Part shown: in pieces, positions 1-8,960 of the stretch
How the letters are laid out: each line of letters starts with the position of its first letter
Position numbering within the stretch: position 1 is the first letter of the stretch
Assembly (NCBI GenBank): GCA_041660225.1
Contig: JBAZWV010000001.1
Span: 248,001-312,000 of the forward strand
Reading direction: 5' to 3'
Length of the DNA stretch: 64,000 bases
From: JBAZWV01 sp041660225
GTDB taxonomy: Bacteria; Patescibacteriota; Patescibacteriia; 2-12-FULL-60-25
The notes under the pieces: model-generated
Told to the model about the DNA's origin: nothing
The model's input: only the letters and a program-made list of their open reading frames with translations
Databases searched by the model: none
Position numbers and translations under genes: made by a program

Positions 1-1083
1 GCCGACTTTCGTATCGCGCATGAGCAACTGCTTGAGCTCCATCTGACTGCGCACATTCCGAAGACGCGATGAGATCACATTGCGTAACCGTTTGGAGATA
101 TATTCGTCATCCGGTTTGTACGTCAGCGTTTGCACCGTGGCTTCGATGGCTTTATCGAGCTCGCTTGATGGACCGGGTTTCGGCATCCGTGCCTGAATCG
201 CCGCAATTTCTGCTTCATCCGGTGAAAGCGGAACATCCTGCGCGATAACAGGCGGAGCGACCGGAGCCGCCTTCTTCCGTGCTTCATCCGACAACCAATT
301 CGCGTATTCGTCTTCCGACATCACGTTTGCGCGTGAAATAATGTCGTTCATTGCCGCGAGCGCCTTGTCCGCCGTGGGACGATCAAGCCCGAGTCCGCCC
401 ACGTCGATACTGCGTGTCAGCGCGTCCAATACTTGCACATCGGCGCGCACGCCTTTTGCTTTGCTTAAAATAAGTTCGCGCAACCGCTCACGTATCGGTC
501 CACCCATGAGAGAAAATCCGGCGGAAGATGCGACTTCCGTCGCAGCTCCGGAATACGTCAACGGTTTCACATAGATCTGATAATGCGAAACCGGCGGCAG
601 CTTCAGGTTTTCCGCACGCGCCACTTCCATTGCGTTCGGTTTCAGACGATCACCGAACGGCAAAAAACGCTCCGCGAGAAGCTGTGCGTACATCGTATCG
701 CGCTGTTCCTCGCTGAGACGCGATCCGAATTCTTCTTCGAGGGCAACAAGATATCCCTCAAGATCGGTTTTTCCACCAAGAACAAGACGATCGAGGTCCT
801 CGAGGAGGATTCGATCATCGTCGCTTAACGAAAAGTTTTTCTGGACCGATGTGGATGACGCTGCGTAGCGCGGTGACAAAAAAAACTGCAGCGCGGCGGG
901 GTCGAGGTCCACGTTCTCCGTTGACGGAGGCTCCGCAGGCGCCGCCGCGGGAACGGGCACGACCGGACTCGGCTCGACGATCGCTTCGGGAACAGGTGGT
1001 GTTGGTGCGGATGGGGCTGGAGGCGGTTGCACACCCACAGACGCTGCGAGCCCGGGTCCGGTTGACGTTATGTCCGGAGTCAT
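1..1083 (-). CDS. Hypothetical protein, C-terminus cut by window edge
   Basis: Open frame from ATG at 1083 running off the left edge, at least 361 codons. The N-terminal 60 residues are rich in Pro, Ala and Val (low complexity, probably a disordered linker). The rest is soluble, charged and predicted helical. No signal peptide or membrane segment is visible. It starts 3 bases after the stop of the VirB6-like gene, and a GGAGG sits in the end of that gene, so the two are almost certainly co-transcribed and translationally coupled. I do not recognise the family. The pairing with a large polytopic protein suggests a cytoplasmic partner of an envelope machine, which is inference. Confidence 0.75.
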   Translation of the reverse strand, partial: MTPDITSTGPGLAASVGVQPPPAPSAPTPPVPEAIVEPSPVVPVPAAAPAEPPSTENVDLDPAALQFFLSPRYAASSTSVQKNFSLSDDDRILLEDLDRLVLGGKTDLEGYLVALEEEFGSRLSEEQRDTMYAQLLAERFLPFGDRLKPNAMEVARAENLKLPPVSHYQIYVKPLTYSGAATEVASSAGFSLMGGPIRERLRELILSKAKGVRADVQVLDALTRSIDVGGLGLDRPTADKALAAMNDIISRANVMSEDEYANWLSDEARKKAAPVAPPVIAQDVPLSPDEAEIAAIQARMPKPGPSSELDKAIEATVQTLTYKPDDEYISKRLRNVISSRLRNVRSQMELKQLLMRDTKVG

Positions 1084-1086
1084 AGA

Positions 1087-4026
1087 CTAGGCATTACCTC
1101 CTCCGCGCGGCGGTTCGATATCCGGTGGAACATCCCCCTTGCGGGCCTGTTTCGAGGCCTTTTTGTCGAGATCCTTTTCCATCTTCTGTTCTGGAGTTCG
1201 CGAACGCATCTCGCGAACGGTCCCAGCGGCACGGCTCGCAGCTCCGGAGACAGCACCTCCTGCTGATCGCGCTGTTCCGCCCACCGAGGAAGCTGCGCGC
1301 GTCGCAACGTTATTCCGCAGACCATATGCTTTTTGATCGTTCCGCAAATCCCACGCGCGCGTCGCCGTTGTCGCGGCATCTACCGGATTGTCGATGCCAC
1401 CTGATCGCATACGTTGGATAACGGCTCTGGATTCCGGCGATGTCGGATTCGTCGCGACTCCCGCGTATTCTTCTTTGCTGATCTGGAGACTCGCGAATTG
1501 TTTTTCAAGACGTTTTCCTTCGGCATCAATCAAGTCAACGAGCTCACGCAATTTCTTTTGCGCTGCCGTATTCCCCTGTGATTCTGCGCGTACATATCCA
1601 TTTATGAGCGCATCATTCGTGACCGCGATCGCCGCCTTTTGACGGGCTTCATTCAACCCGTTCGGATTCTTGGCGAGGCTCGCCGTATCAAGATTCGCGA
1701 TCCATTTCAAACTTTCATCGTTGTCCTCGCGTAATCCCTTTGCAGCTCCCTGCATCGCCTGGCTAAACGAATTGCGATTCGCCTCGTTCTCAAAGACACC
1801 GGCCTGATTGAATTTGAACGCTTCGACAAGGGATGCGCCGGCTCCGGCCATCGCCACACGCGCCGCATCCGCTTCGGGACTGTCATCGCGGAACGAGGCG
1901 AGTCGCTGACGGCCTTCCGCAATCGCCGCTTCATTCCGCGCGTTGTTCGTGACCGCCGATTTGAAATCCTGTTTCACATTCGCAACGAAGACGCCGCCAA
2001 CTTTCCCGGCTTCGTCTTTCGAAACGAAGTATCGTGCCGCATCCGCTGCCGCAATCGAATCTTTGTTTCCGCCCATCGCGGCAAGCTGTACAGCGATCTG
2101 CTCAGGCTTCATCGCGTCGAGGTTGGCCATGAAATATTTTCCACGATCGCCCTTCTGTACCATTTCCCACGTCTTTGCGTTGCCTTCGTTCTGAATCCTA
2201 TTCCCCTGATCATCAACCAACCCAAGCGCACGCGCATGAGCAATCGCGGTTCGACCGTCGCGCATGGCGTTGGTCGGAATCTTTTCGAGATACTTCTTCG
2301 GATCTTCGACGCTCGCACCCATGATCGAACCGAATTCTTTCCAATCCTTGCGCAGGCTCGGATTCTTTTCCATCGCTTCCTTATACTTCTCGTATTTCCC
2401 ATCATCTCCGATGCGCTCAGCAAGCTCCATTCCGCCCTTCACGTCTTGCGCGGCGCGATCGAGCGCCATCGCTTCGGCGTATGCCGCAAGACGGACCCCA
2501 TCCTTGGCAAGCTCCGGATTGTCTTTCGCGATTTCTGCCTTCATGTTTCTGGTACGAGCTTTCAACCCAATGCCATTCGTCGCGCTTTCCGCAAGACGGA
2601 GCTTCGCCGCATCAGCCGCCGCGCCGCTTCCCTTGCTCATGCGACGGAAATACGCATCCGCACCGGCCGGATCCAGACTTTCTGCAACCTTGGTCTGCGC
2701 AGCGTACTGTGCTTTTCGTTTTGCACCTGCCTGTGCACCCTGATATCCCGCCAACGCGGCAAACGTTTCTTGTCCGGCACCACCAAGACGTGATGAAGCG
2801 GCGAGTCCCGCGCGACCGGCAAGACCCCGAATATTCACACCTCTATCAATCGCGTTAAATCCGGCTGATCCCGCAGCGCCAGCCGTCCTGCCTGCGATGC
2901 GCGCCGATTTCCCGGTCAAACGCGCGGCAAGCCGAGCACCCTGCACAGCGATCCCTCCACCGGAACTGACGCCCTTTGCAAAACTTCCGAGGCTTGATGA
3001 GAGCCCTGCGGATGTTTTCACCGCGAACTGCACGCCTGCGAGCAGGAAGGCGACGGCGACCATGAACGTCGCGATGTCCTTTGCGTTTCCTACTTCAGAA
3101 ATAAACTCATTGATACTACTGACCTCCGTAGAATCGGTTTTGTTATATAAATCATCAAATCCGCTGCCGCCTTGCGCAATCGCAAGTGCCAGCCATAAGA
3201 AAAACGCCATCACCGGCCCGCCAATCAACATGCTGCTGAGGTTCTTCCAAAAATCGTCCGTGAACGCCGACATCGCCTTCGAAAGTTTTCCTGGAAGCGC
3301 GAGGGCAAAAAACGCCATCGGCGACATGATGAGAATCATCCAGAGTCCGATGATGCGATAAAGGATGAACGCGATCATGATCACGAGAATCGTCAGCACG
3401 ATCCCGAGCATCATGATGGCAAGCATCGATGCAACGAGCAGGTTCGTCAGACTCCCCGCATCAAGGTCCGTCAGCTCCTTATTCAACTGCGTTACTTTAT
3501 TGAGCTTTAGCAGGTTGATAAAGTTTCCTCCGGCTGCCGGCTTGAACGCATTCACGAACGTCAACATGATCACCTGCGAAAAGTCGATCATGAGCCCGAT
3601 CAACGTTTTGGAAAAGTTGATCAGGACCGCCATGAGCAAAAGTTTCGGCAACACTTTGTCGTATTTGAGCTCGCCGTACCCGATGATCGTCGAAAAAGCG
3701 GAAACGAGCAGGATGACGATAAAGAACATGTTGACCACGTCGCGTACGAGCACCCATCCGATCACAACCGGTGCGGCTTTGACGAAATTGTTGTAGCTTG
3801 CGAGCTCGATCAGAATGTTGACGAGCAAAATAACGAGCTTGCCGAGAAAATCAATGACGATCGCAAGGAGCGTACCGATCTGACCGAAGATCCAATTCGA
3901 AAGATCATCCAGTGCATCCGCAGAAGCCGCGCGCGTCACACCAAGAATACCGATGACCAAAAAAACAGAGAGAAGCGTCGCTTGTCCGCGCCTCGAAGCA
4001 ACCGTCGTCAATACGCGTTCCCCCAT
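1087..4026 (-). CDS. VirB6/TrbL-like polytopic membrane protein
   Basis: 979 residues from the ATG at 4026, chosen because AGGAGG lies 10 bases upstream. Longer versions of the frame read through a repeat (4078-4181). It has an N-terminal signal-like hydrophobic segment ending near an Ala-Ser-Ala. This is followed by about seven further membrane segments over residues 45-420, including two long hydrophobic blocks typical of TrbL/VirB6 inner-membrane channel subunits of type IV secretion systems. The last 550 residues are soluble, Ala/Lys/Glu-rich and helical. Proteins of this plan are common in CPR genomes, usually left hypothetical. Assignment rests on topology, not on a sequence motif; a role in DNA uptake or pilus assembly is inference. 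Confidence 0.6.
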   Translation of the reverse strand: MGERVLTTVASRRGQATLLSVFLVIGILGVTRAASADALDDLSNWIFGQIGTLLAIVIDFLGKLVILLVNILIELASYNNFVKAAPVVIGWVLVRDVVNMFFIVILLVSAFSTIIGYGELKYDKVLPKLLLMAVLINFSKTLIGLMIDFSQVIMLTFVNAFKPAAGGNFINLLKLNKVTQLNKELTDLDAGSLTNLLVASMLAIMMLGIVLTILVIMIAFILYRIIGLWMILIMSPMAFFALALPGKLSKAMSAFTDDFWKNLSSMLIGGPVMAFFLWLALAIAQGGSGFDDLYNKTDSTEVSSINEFISEVGNAKDIATFMVAVAFLLAGVQFAVKTSAGLSSSLGSFAKGVSSGGGIAVQGARLAARLTGKSARIAGRTAGAAGSAGFNAIDRGVNIRGLAGRAGLAASSRLGGAGQETFAALAGYQGAQAGAKRKAQYAAQTKVAESLDPAGADAYFRRMSKGSGAAADAAKLRLAESATNGIGLKARTRNMKAEIAKDNPELAKDGVRLAAYAEAMALDRAAQDVKGGMELAERIGDDGKYEKYKEAMEKNPSLRKDWKEFGSIMGASVEDPKKYLEKIPTNAMRDGRTAIAHARALGLVDDQGNRIQNEGNAKTWEMVQKGDRGKYFMANLDAMKPEQIAVQLAAMGGNKDSIAAADAARYFVSKDEAGKVGGVFVANVKQDFKSAVTNNARNEAAIAEGRQRLASFRDDSPEADAARVAMAGAGASLVEAFKFNQAGVFENEANRNSFSQAMQGAAKGLREDNDESLKWIANLDTASLAKNPNGLNEARQKAAIAVTNDALINGYVRAESQGNTAAQKKLRELVDLIDAEGKRLEKQFASLQISKEEYAGVATNPTSPESRAVIQRMRSGGIDNPVDAATTATRAWDLRNDQKAYGLRNNVATRAASSVGGTARSAGGAVSGAASRAAGTVREMRSRTPEQKMEKDLDKKASKQARKGDVPPDIEPPRGGGNA

Positions 4027-4077
4027 GGCGCGTAATCCTCCTAATTTCATTGCAAGAAGTATACCACATTCACCCTC

Positions 4078-4181
4078 TGTCATTCCGACCGAGGAGGCTC
4101 TGCGACGAGTGGAGGAATCTGCTTGAATTCGATCGAAAAAAACAGATCCCTCAACTGCGTCGGACTTCGCTCGGGATGACA
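4078..4181. repeat. Interspersed palindromic repeat, family A copy 1
   Basis: Ends are inverted: TGTCATTCCGA at 4078-4088 and TCGGGATGACA at 4171-4181 (one mismatch). A second, shorter copy with the same ends lies at 49215-49278. The right end abuts the -35 box of the next gene. Such short GTCATTCCG elements behave as REP-like or MITE-like repeats in many bacteria. Confidence 0.6.
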
Positions 4182-4191
4182 GGGGGTCGGG

Positions 4192-4220
4192 GTGACACAA
4201 GGCTTAATCCCTGCTAAGAT
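4192..4220 (+). promoter_or_regulatory. Promoter for the LCP gene
   Basis: GTGACA (4192-4197), 17-bp spacer, TAAGAT (4215-4220). The predicted start is about 14 bases before the ATG at 4241, with no clear Shine-Dalgarno site between. Confidence 0.5.
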
Positions 4221-4240
4221 CACACAAGAAAGATAGTCGC

Positions 4241-5692
4241 ATGAAGGTTGATTTTCTGAATGGCTCCCAGGAGCGAGTTGCCCGCCGTACGACGGTGACC
4301 GTCGCGGCGGCTTTTACGCTATTCGTGGGACTTTTAGCTGCAATCGGAGCAGGCGCTTCATACCGCTCGGCCTCGAACGGCACCGGCGTCCTCGGTGAAA
4401 TCGGCAATCTGCCGGTGATCGCGGATATCCGCAAGCTCGTTCTCGGAAGCGATGCGAATGCACAGGATCCAACCGCAACTCCGGATGGACGTCTCAATAT
4501 CATGCTCTTCGGTGTTGGTGGTGCGGGTCATGACGGCTCACAGCTGACAGACACCATCATGCTCGCATCGGTGGATCTCAAAGGCGAGCGCGTCGGACTC
4601 CTTTCGATTCCGCGCGACATGGCGTATCCGCTCGGCGGCACGCGCTTCCAAAAAATCAACGCGGTGAACGCCTACGCGGAGCAAGAAAATCCCGGCCAAG
4701 GTGCGATCGTCGCTGCAAATTCGATCGGCAAGCTTCTCGGCGTCCGGATTGATCATGCGATCAAAATCGATTTTGCCGGATTCGAAAAATTCATCGACGC
4801 GATGGGCGGGATCGATATCGACGTCGAGCGCGCATTCACCGACACGCAATATCCGACCGAAGACGAGGGCTGGCAAACAATCAGCTTCAAAAAAGGACGT
4901 CAGCACATGAATGGAGCGCAAGCACTCATCTATGCCCGCTCGCGTCACGGCTCGAATGGCGAAGGTGGTGACTTCTCGCGCAGTTATCGTCAGCAGCTCG
5001 TGATCTCGGCGGTGCGCGACAAGTTGCTCTCTCTCGGCGTACTGGCAAATCCAGGAAAGCTCGCCGAACTCTGGGGCGTCGTCTCAAGTCACGTCCAAAC
5101 CAACATCTCGCCATGGGATGCCGTCAAACTCGCACCGCTCGCCTCGCGCTTTGATCGCGATCACATCGTGACCCGCGTTCTCTCGAATGATGCGGACGGC
5201 GAACTCTACGATGCCAACGTGGAAGGCGCAGGCTACATGCTCTTCCCGAAAAAACCGGATTGGTCCGAAGTCCGCGCCGTCGCTGCCAATCCGTTTGAAA
5301 CGAAAGAAGAAACGGAAGCTCGCGAACGTCCAAGCGAAGATGTCCGCGTCGAAGTAAAGAACGGAACCATCCGCACCGGATTCGCCGGTCAGGTGGCTGA
5401 TGAACTGAAAAAGAAGGGCTACCTCGTGACCTCGACGGGCAACGCCGTGCAACGCGGGTACGAGCGAACCGTCATCTTTGACCTCACCGGAGGTAAAAAA
5501 TCCACCGAACTCGCACGTCTCAAAAAACTTCTCGATGCCAACGTGTCATCTGTCCTCCCCGCGTGGCTTTCCGGCGATGCCGCCACTCGCGTCGTCTATT
5601 CCGAAGGCCTAACTGCAGAACCGATCAGCGCCACCTCCAGTGAATTCCTGATCATCCTTGGCGAATCAACGCTCGGATTCATCCAACCATAA
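4241..5692 (+). CDS. LytR-CpsA-Psr (LCP) family protein
   Basis: 483 residues. Short cytoplasmic N-terminus, one membrane anchor (residues about 18-42), then the LCP catalytic domain (about 85-265) with the characteristic DTIML, SIPRD and YARSR motifs that bind the polyprenyl-phosphate substrate. A C-terminal LytR_C domain follows (about 365-460, starting VRVEVKNGT). LCP enzymes attach glycopolymers to peptidoglycan or another wall acceptor on the outer face of the membrane. With the D,D-carboxypeptidase at 19.5 kb it indicates a peptidoglycan wall. It is followed within 5 bases by der, but the functions are unrelated. Confident family call. Confidence 0.9.
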   Translation: MKVDFLNGSQERVARRTTVTVAAAFTLFVGLLAAIGAGASYRSASNGTGVLGEIGNLPVIADIRKLVLGSDANAQDPTATPDGRLNIMLFGVGGAGHDGSQLTDTIMLASVDLKGERVGLLSIPRDMAYPLGGTRFQKINAVNAYAEQENPGQGAIVAANSIGKLLGVRIDHAIKIDFAGFEKFIDAMGGIDIDVERAFTDTQYPTEDEGWQTISFKKGRQHMNGAQALIYARSRHGSNGEGGDFSRSYRQQLVISAVRDKLLSLGVLANPGKLAELWGVVSSHVQTNISPWDAVKLAPLASRFDRDHIVTRVLSNDADGELYDANVEGAGYMLFPKKPDWSEVRAVAANPFETKEETEARERPSEDVRVEVKNGTIRTGFAGQVADELKKKGYLVTSTGNAVQRGYERTVIFDLTGGKKSTELARLKKLLDANVSSVLPAWLSGDAATRVVYSEGLTAEPISATSSEFLIILGESTLGFIQP

Positions 5693-5697
5693 CCGCT

Positions 5698-7152
5698 ATG
5701 CCCGCCAAGAGACTGAAAAATTTCCCGCTCGTCGCCATCGTGGGCCGGGCCAACGTCGGAAAATCCACACTGTGGAACCGCTTGACCGAAACCACGCGCG
5801 CACTTGTGTCGAACGTTCCGCACACGACACGTGACCGTAATTTCGGTCTCGTGATTTGGCGTGGCGAAGGCATCGAAGTCGTCGACACCGGAGGCATGGA
5901 TGCGGATCAGGGATCCTCGATCGGACGCGGCATTTTGCAGCAGGCAGCGCTCGCGATCAAAGAAGCGGACCTCGTGCTCTTCGTCGTGGATGGAAAGGAC
6001 GGCGTATTGCCGCAAGACAAGGATCTCGCAAAATACACGCGTGCGTTGAACAAGAATATTCTTCCCGTTGCAAATAAAATCGATCAACCAAAGCAACTCA
6101 CGCTCGCGGTCACCGAAGACATGTGGAGCATGGGGCTTGGCGAACCTGTCGGTATCTCGGCAGGCATCGGTCGCGGCGTTGGAGATCTTCTCGATCGGAT
6201 TTACAGTGAACTTGCGAAACGCAACAAGCCGCCGCAACCGATTGAAGATAATAAGGGACTCAAGATCGTCGTCATGGGTCGTCCGAACGTCGGCAAATCA
6301 TCACTCGTGAACGCGATCATGGGCGAAGAGCGTGTCATCGTCTCCCCTATCGCCCACACGACGCGCGAACCACAAGACACAAGTTTCGATTGGAACGGCG
6401 AACGCGTCACGCTCGTTGACACTGCCGGTATGCGCAAGCGCAGTAAGATCGAAAAAGGATTGGAAGACGCGGGCATCGAACGCAACCGCCAGGCGCTCAT
6501 GCAAGCCGACGTCGCGATTCTCCTGTTCGACGCGAGCGAAGATCCCACAACGCAAGACCGCCATCTCGCCGGACTTTTGGAAGATGCGGGACGCGGACTG
6601 ATCCTCGTCGCGAATAAATGGGATCTTGTCGAAAACAAAGCGACGGGATCAACGAAGGCCTATGAACAAAGCATCCGCCAACTCTTTCCGTTCTTGAGCT
6701 GGGCGCCGATGGTGTTTATCTCTGCGAAAGAACATCAGCGCACCGATAAGCTGCTCGATCTCGCATTCAAGGTTCGTGAAGAACGCCGACGCCGTATCAT
6801 CTACAACGCGCTGCAACGTTTCCTCAAAACCGTCGTCGCACGCAAGAAACCGATCGCATCACTTGGACCTGCATCGCCGTATCTCCATGATGTGGAACAG
6901 GTTGGCATTGAACCGCCCTCCTTCCTCATCACCGTGCGTGGAAATAAGGAATCCGTGCATCCGTCATGGCTGCGTTATTTTGAAAACCGTCTTCGTGAAA
7001 AATTCGGCTACGAAGGAACGCCGATCATCGTAAAGGCACGCAACGTCCAACTCGGCAAACCCCGCGTGATGGATAAGACGGGACAAAAACCGAAGAAGCA
7101 TCCGTGGGCGCGCAAACGCAAACCGATCGGACGCCGCGTCGGACGATACTAA
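5698..7152 (+). CDS. der: Ribosome biogenesis GTPase Der (EngA)
   Basis: 484 residues with the diagnostic tandem GTPase domains. Domain 1 has GRANVGKST (G1), DTGGM (G3) and NKID (G4). Domain 2 has GRPNVGKSS, DTAGM and NKWD. A KH-like domain occupies the last 120 residues and ends in a basic tail. Der acts in maturation of the 50S subunit. It is the middle gene of an LCP-der-pth run on the + strand with gaps of 5 and 1 bases, so probably one transcript. Length is slightly above typical (about 435-490). Confidence 0.97.
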   Translation: MPAKRLKNFPLVAIVGRANVGKSTLWNRLTETTRALVSNVPHTTRDRNFGLVIWRGEGIEVVDTGGMDADQGSSIGRGILQQAALAIKEADLVLFVVDGKDGVLPQDKDLAKYTRALNKNILPVANKIDQPKQLTLAVTEDMWSMGLGEPVGISAGIGRGVGDLLDRIYSELAKRNKPPQPIEDNKGLKIVVMGRPNVGKSSLVNAIMGEERVIVSPIAHTTREPQDTSFDWNGERVTLVDTAGMRKRSKIEKGLEDAGIERNRQALMQADVAILLFDASEDPTTQDRHLAGLLEDAGRGLILVANKWDLVENKATGSTKAYEQSIRQLFPFLSWAPMVFISAKEHQRTDKLLDLAFKVREERRRRIIYNALQRFLKTVVARKKPIASLGPASPYLHDVEQVGIEPPSFLITVRGNKESVHPSWLRYFENRLREKFGYEGTPIIVKARNVQLGKPRVMDKTGQKPKKHPWARKRKPIGRRVGRY

Positions 7153-7153
7153 T

Positions 7154-7714
7154 ATGAAACTCGTCGTAGGATTGGGAAATCCGGGCAAAGAATATGAACT
7201 CACGCGTCACAACGCGGGATTCATGGCGCTTGATACGTTTGTCGCCGAATACGGTCTTGAATGGAAAAAAGAAGTGCGGCGTCATGCGCTCTTGGCACAA
7301 ACGACCATGAACGATGAAACGATATTGCTCGTAAAGCCGCAAACGTTCATGAACGAGTCGGGAGCATCGGTCCAGGGGTTTATCAGTTTTTTCCACATCG
7401 CTCCCGAAGACGTTCTGATCGTCCATGATGAAATGGATTTGGAAGCAGGGCGTCTCGCATTCATTGGAAAAGCCGGACACGCGGGTCACAACGGCGTACG
7501 CGATATTCAAGAACGCCTTGGTACAAACGAAATCGCCAGACTGCGACTCGGTGTTGGCCGACCCGTTGGACCCATCGAAAAAGAAGATTGGGTTCTGATG
7601 CGACCTGAAGGAGAGGATCGGACAAAGATCGCGGAAACGATCCAGTCTGCCGTTCCCGCCATCGAAACATGGATCAACGGGAGTCTCGTAAAAGCAATGA
7701 ACGAGTGGAACTAG
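7154..7714 (+). CDS. pth: Peptidyl-tRNA hydrolase
   Basis: 186 residues, usual length. Releases peptidyl-tRNA dropped by stalled ribosomes. It shows GLGNPG near the N-terminus, the catalytic His in TRHNAGF, the tRNA-binding KPQTFMNESG and the active-site Asp in VHDEMDLEAGR. The start is 1 base after the der stop, so the genes are coupled. A terminator follows 17 bases after the stop. Confidence 0.96.
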   Translation: MKLVVGLGNPGKEYELTRHNAGFMALDTFVAEYGLEWKKEVRRHALLAQTTMNDETILLVKPQTFMNESGASVQGFISFFHIAPEDVLIVHDEMDLEAGRLAFIGKAGHAGHNGVRDIQERLGTNEIARLRLGVGRPVGPIEKEDWVLMRPEGEDRTKIAETIQSAVPAIETWINGSLVKAMNEWN

Positions 7715-7730
7715 GACAATTCCCCAGCAT

Positions 7731-7760
7731 AACGACCCGCTTGACGGGTCGTTTTATTTT
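7731..7760 (+). terminator. Rho-independent terminator after pth
   Basis: Nine-bp stem AACGACCCG / CGGGTCGTT with a 5-base loop, followed by TTTATTTTT. It ends the LCP-der-pth unit. Any dprA start upstream of this hairpin is unlikely. Confidence 0.85.
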
Positions 7761-7776
7761 TGGCAGCGGTAGATAT

Positions 7777-8886
7777 ATGTGGGATGACGATCGCAAAGGC
7801 TGGCTCACGCTTGCGTGGTTCAGCGGATTCGGATCCAGAACGCTGCGTAAACTGCGTCGTCGTTTTGACGGTGATGGCGTGCGTGCGATGAAGGCAACGC
7901 GGAAACAGCTCCTGCACTGTGGGATCACGGAACGTGCGAGCGACGGCTATCTCGCTTTTCGAAGCAAGGTAGATCCAGACATGCTGATGCGGCGGCTTGA
8001 TGCGGAGAGCATCCGCTTCGTTTTGCCTCCGGATGATGAATATCCCTCGTATCTTCTCCATGCGAGTGATCCGCCGGAGAGTCTCTTTATTCGTGGTGCC
8101 CCGATTGTGCTGACGCGTCCCGTGGCTGTCATCGGAACGCGTGCCATGACGCACTATGGCGCAACAGCAACCAAGCTTCTGGTCGGAGAATTGGCGAGAG
8201 CCGGTTGTGAAATTATTTCCGGGCTCGCGCTTGGAATTGATGGGATGGCTCATCGCGCCGCGCTTGATGCCGGTGCAAGGACGATCGCCGTGCTTGCCGG
8301 TGGGATAAACGATGATGCGATTTATCCGCGCAACCATCTTCGACTCGCGGCGCGCATTCTGGAAGAAGGCGGATCGATCGTCAGTGAATTTCCGCCTGGA
8401 ACCGAAAGCCTGCGCCATCTCTTCCCACTCCGGAACAGGATTATCGCTTCGATGAGCACGGTGACGATCGTGGTCGAAGCCGCGGAATCTTCGGGCTCAC
8501 TCGTCACTGCAAAACTCGCCCTCGAAGAAAACCGAGACGTTTTTGCGGTCCCCGGCCCCATCACAAGCGAGCAATCTGCGGGGACAAACCGCCTCCTCGT
8601 CCACGGGGCGACGCCTTGCTTGAACGCTCAGGACGTCTTGTCCCTCTTTGGAAAAAACGTCTCCCCGCCTCCAAAACCGCCTCCGCTCTCCGAAGAGGAT
8701 CTCGATCTTCTCCAGCTCCTCGAGCGTCCATTTCATATCGACGACATCATCCGCACTCTCGAACTCCCGACAGCAACGATCACGAGCCGCCTCGCCGTCC
8801 TCGTGCTTCATGGCTGCGTTGAGCAACAAAGTGGCGATATGTACGCACGAAGCGCGATGGGACGGGCTGCCGTAGAAACCGAATAG
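7777..8886 (+). CDS. dprA: DNA processing protein DprA
   Basis: 369 residues from the ATG at 7777, the first start downstream of the pth terminator. The Rossmann-like core (about 100-305) carries GTRAMTHYG, SGLALGIDGMAH, VLAGG, SEFPPG and FPLRNRIIA, all typical of DprA/Smf. A winged-helix DprA C-terminal domain occupies about 310-365. DprA loads RecA on incoming single-stranded DNA during transformation and is widely kept in CPR bacteria. It lies just upstream of topA, an order common in bacteria, although topA has its own promoter here. Confidence 0.93.
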   Translation: MWDDDRKGWLTLAWFSGFGSRTLRKLRRRFDGDGVRAMKATRKQLLHCGITERASDGYLAFRSKVDPDMLMRRLDAESIRFVLPPDDEYPSYLLHASDPPESLFIRGAPIVLTRPVAVIGTRAMTHYGATATKLLVGELARAGCEIISGLALGIDGMAHRAALDAGARTIAVLAGGINDDAIYPRNHLRLAARILEEGGSIVSEFPPGTESLRHLFPLRNRIIASMSTVTIVVEAAESSGSLVTAKLALEENRDVFAVPGPITSEQSAGTNRLLVHGATPCLNAQDVLSLFGKNVSPPPKPPPLSEEDLDLLQLLERPFHIDDIIRTLELPTATITSRLAVLVLHGCVEQQSGDMYARSAMGRAAVETE

Positions 8887-8919
8887 TCTCCCCTTTTCCC
8901 CTTCCTTATATATATCTGA

Positions 8920-8948
8920 TTGACAATCCTCTCATTTCAGATTATCTT
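8920..8948 (+). promoter_or_regulatory. topA promoter
   Basis: TTGACA (8920-8925), 17 bp, TATCTT (8943-8948). Only 12 bases separate the -10 box from the topA ATG, so the mRNA leader is about 6 bases and holds no ribosome binding site. Confidence 0.75.
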
Positions 8949-8960
8949 CCGTAGCATTGT

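Noticed and set aside
2236..2793. Long plus-strand frames inside the VirB6-like gene
   Set aside because: Antisense shadows of a GC-rich coding strand, with no start signals or recognisable products.
4027..4200. N-terminal extension of the VirB6-like protein
   Set aside because: It translates the 4078-4181 repeat and has no ribosome binding site; AGGAGG supports the start at 4026.
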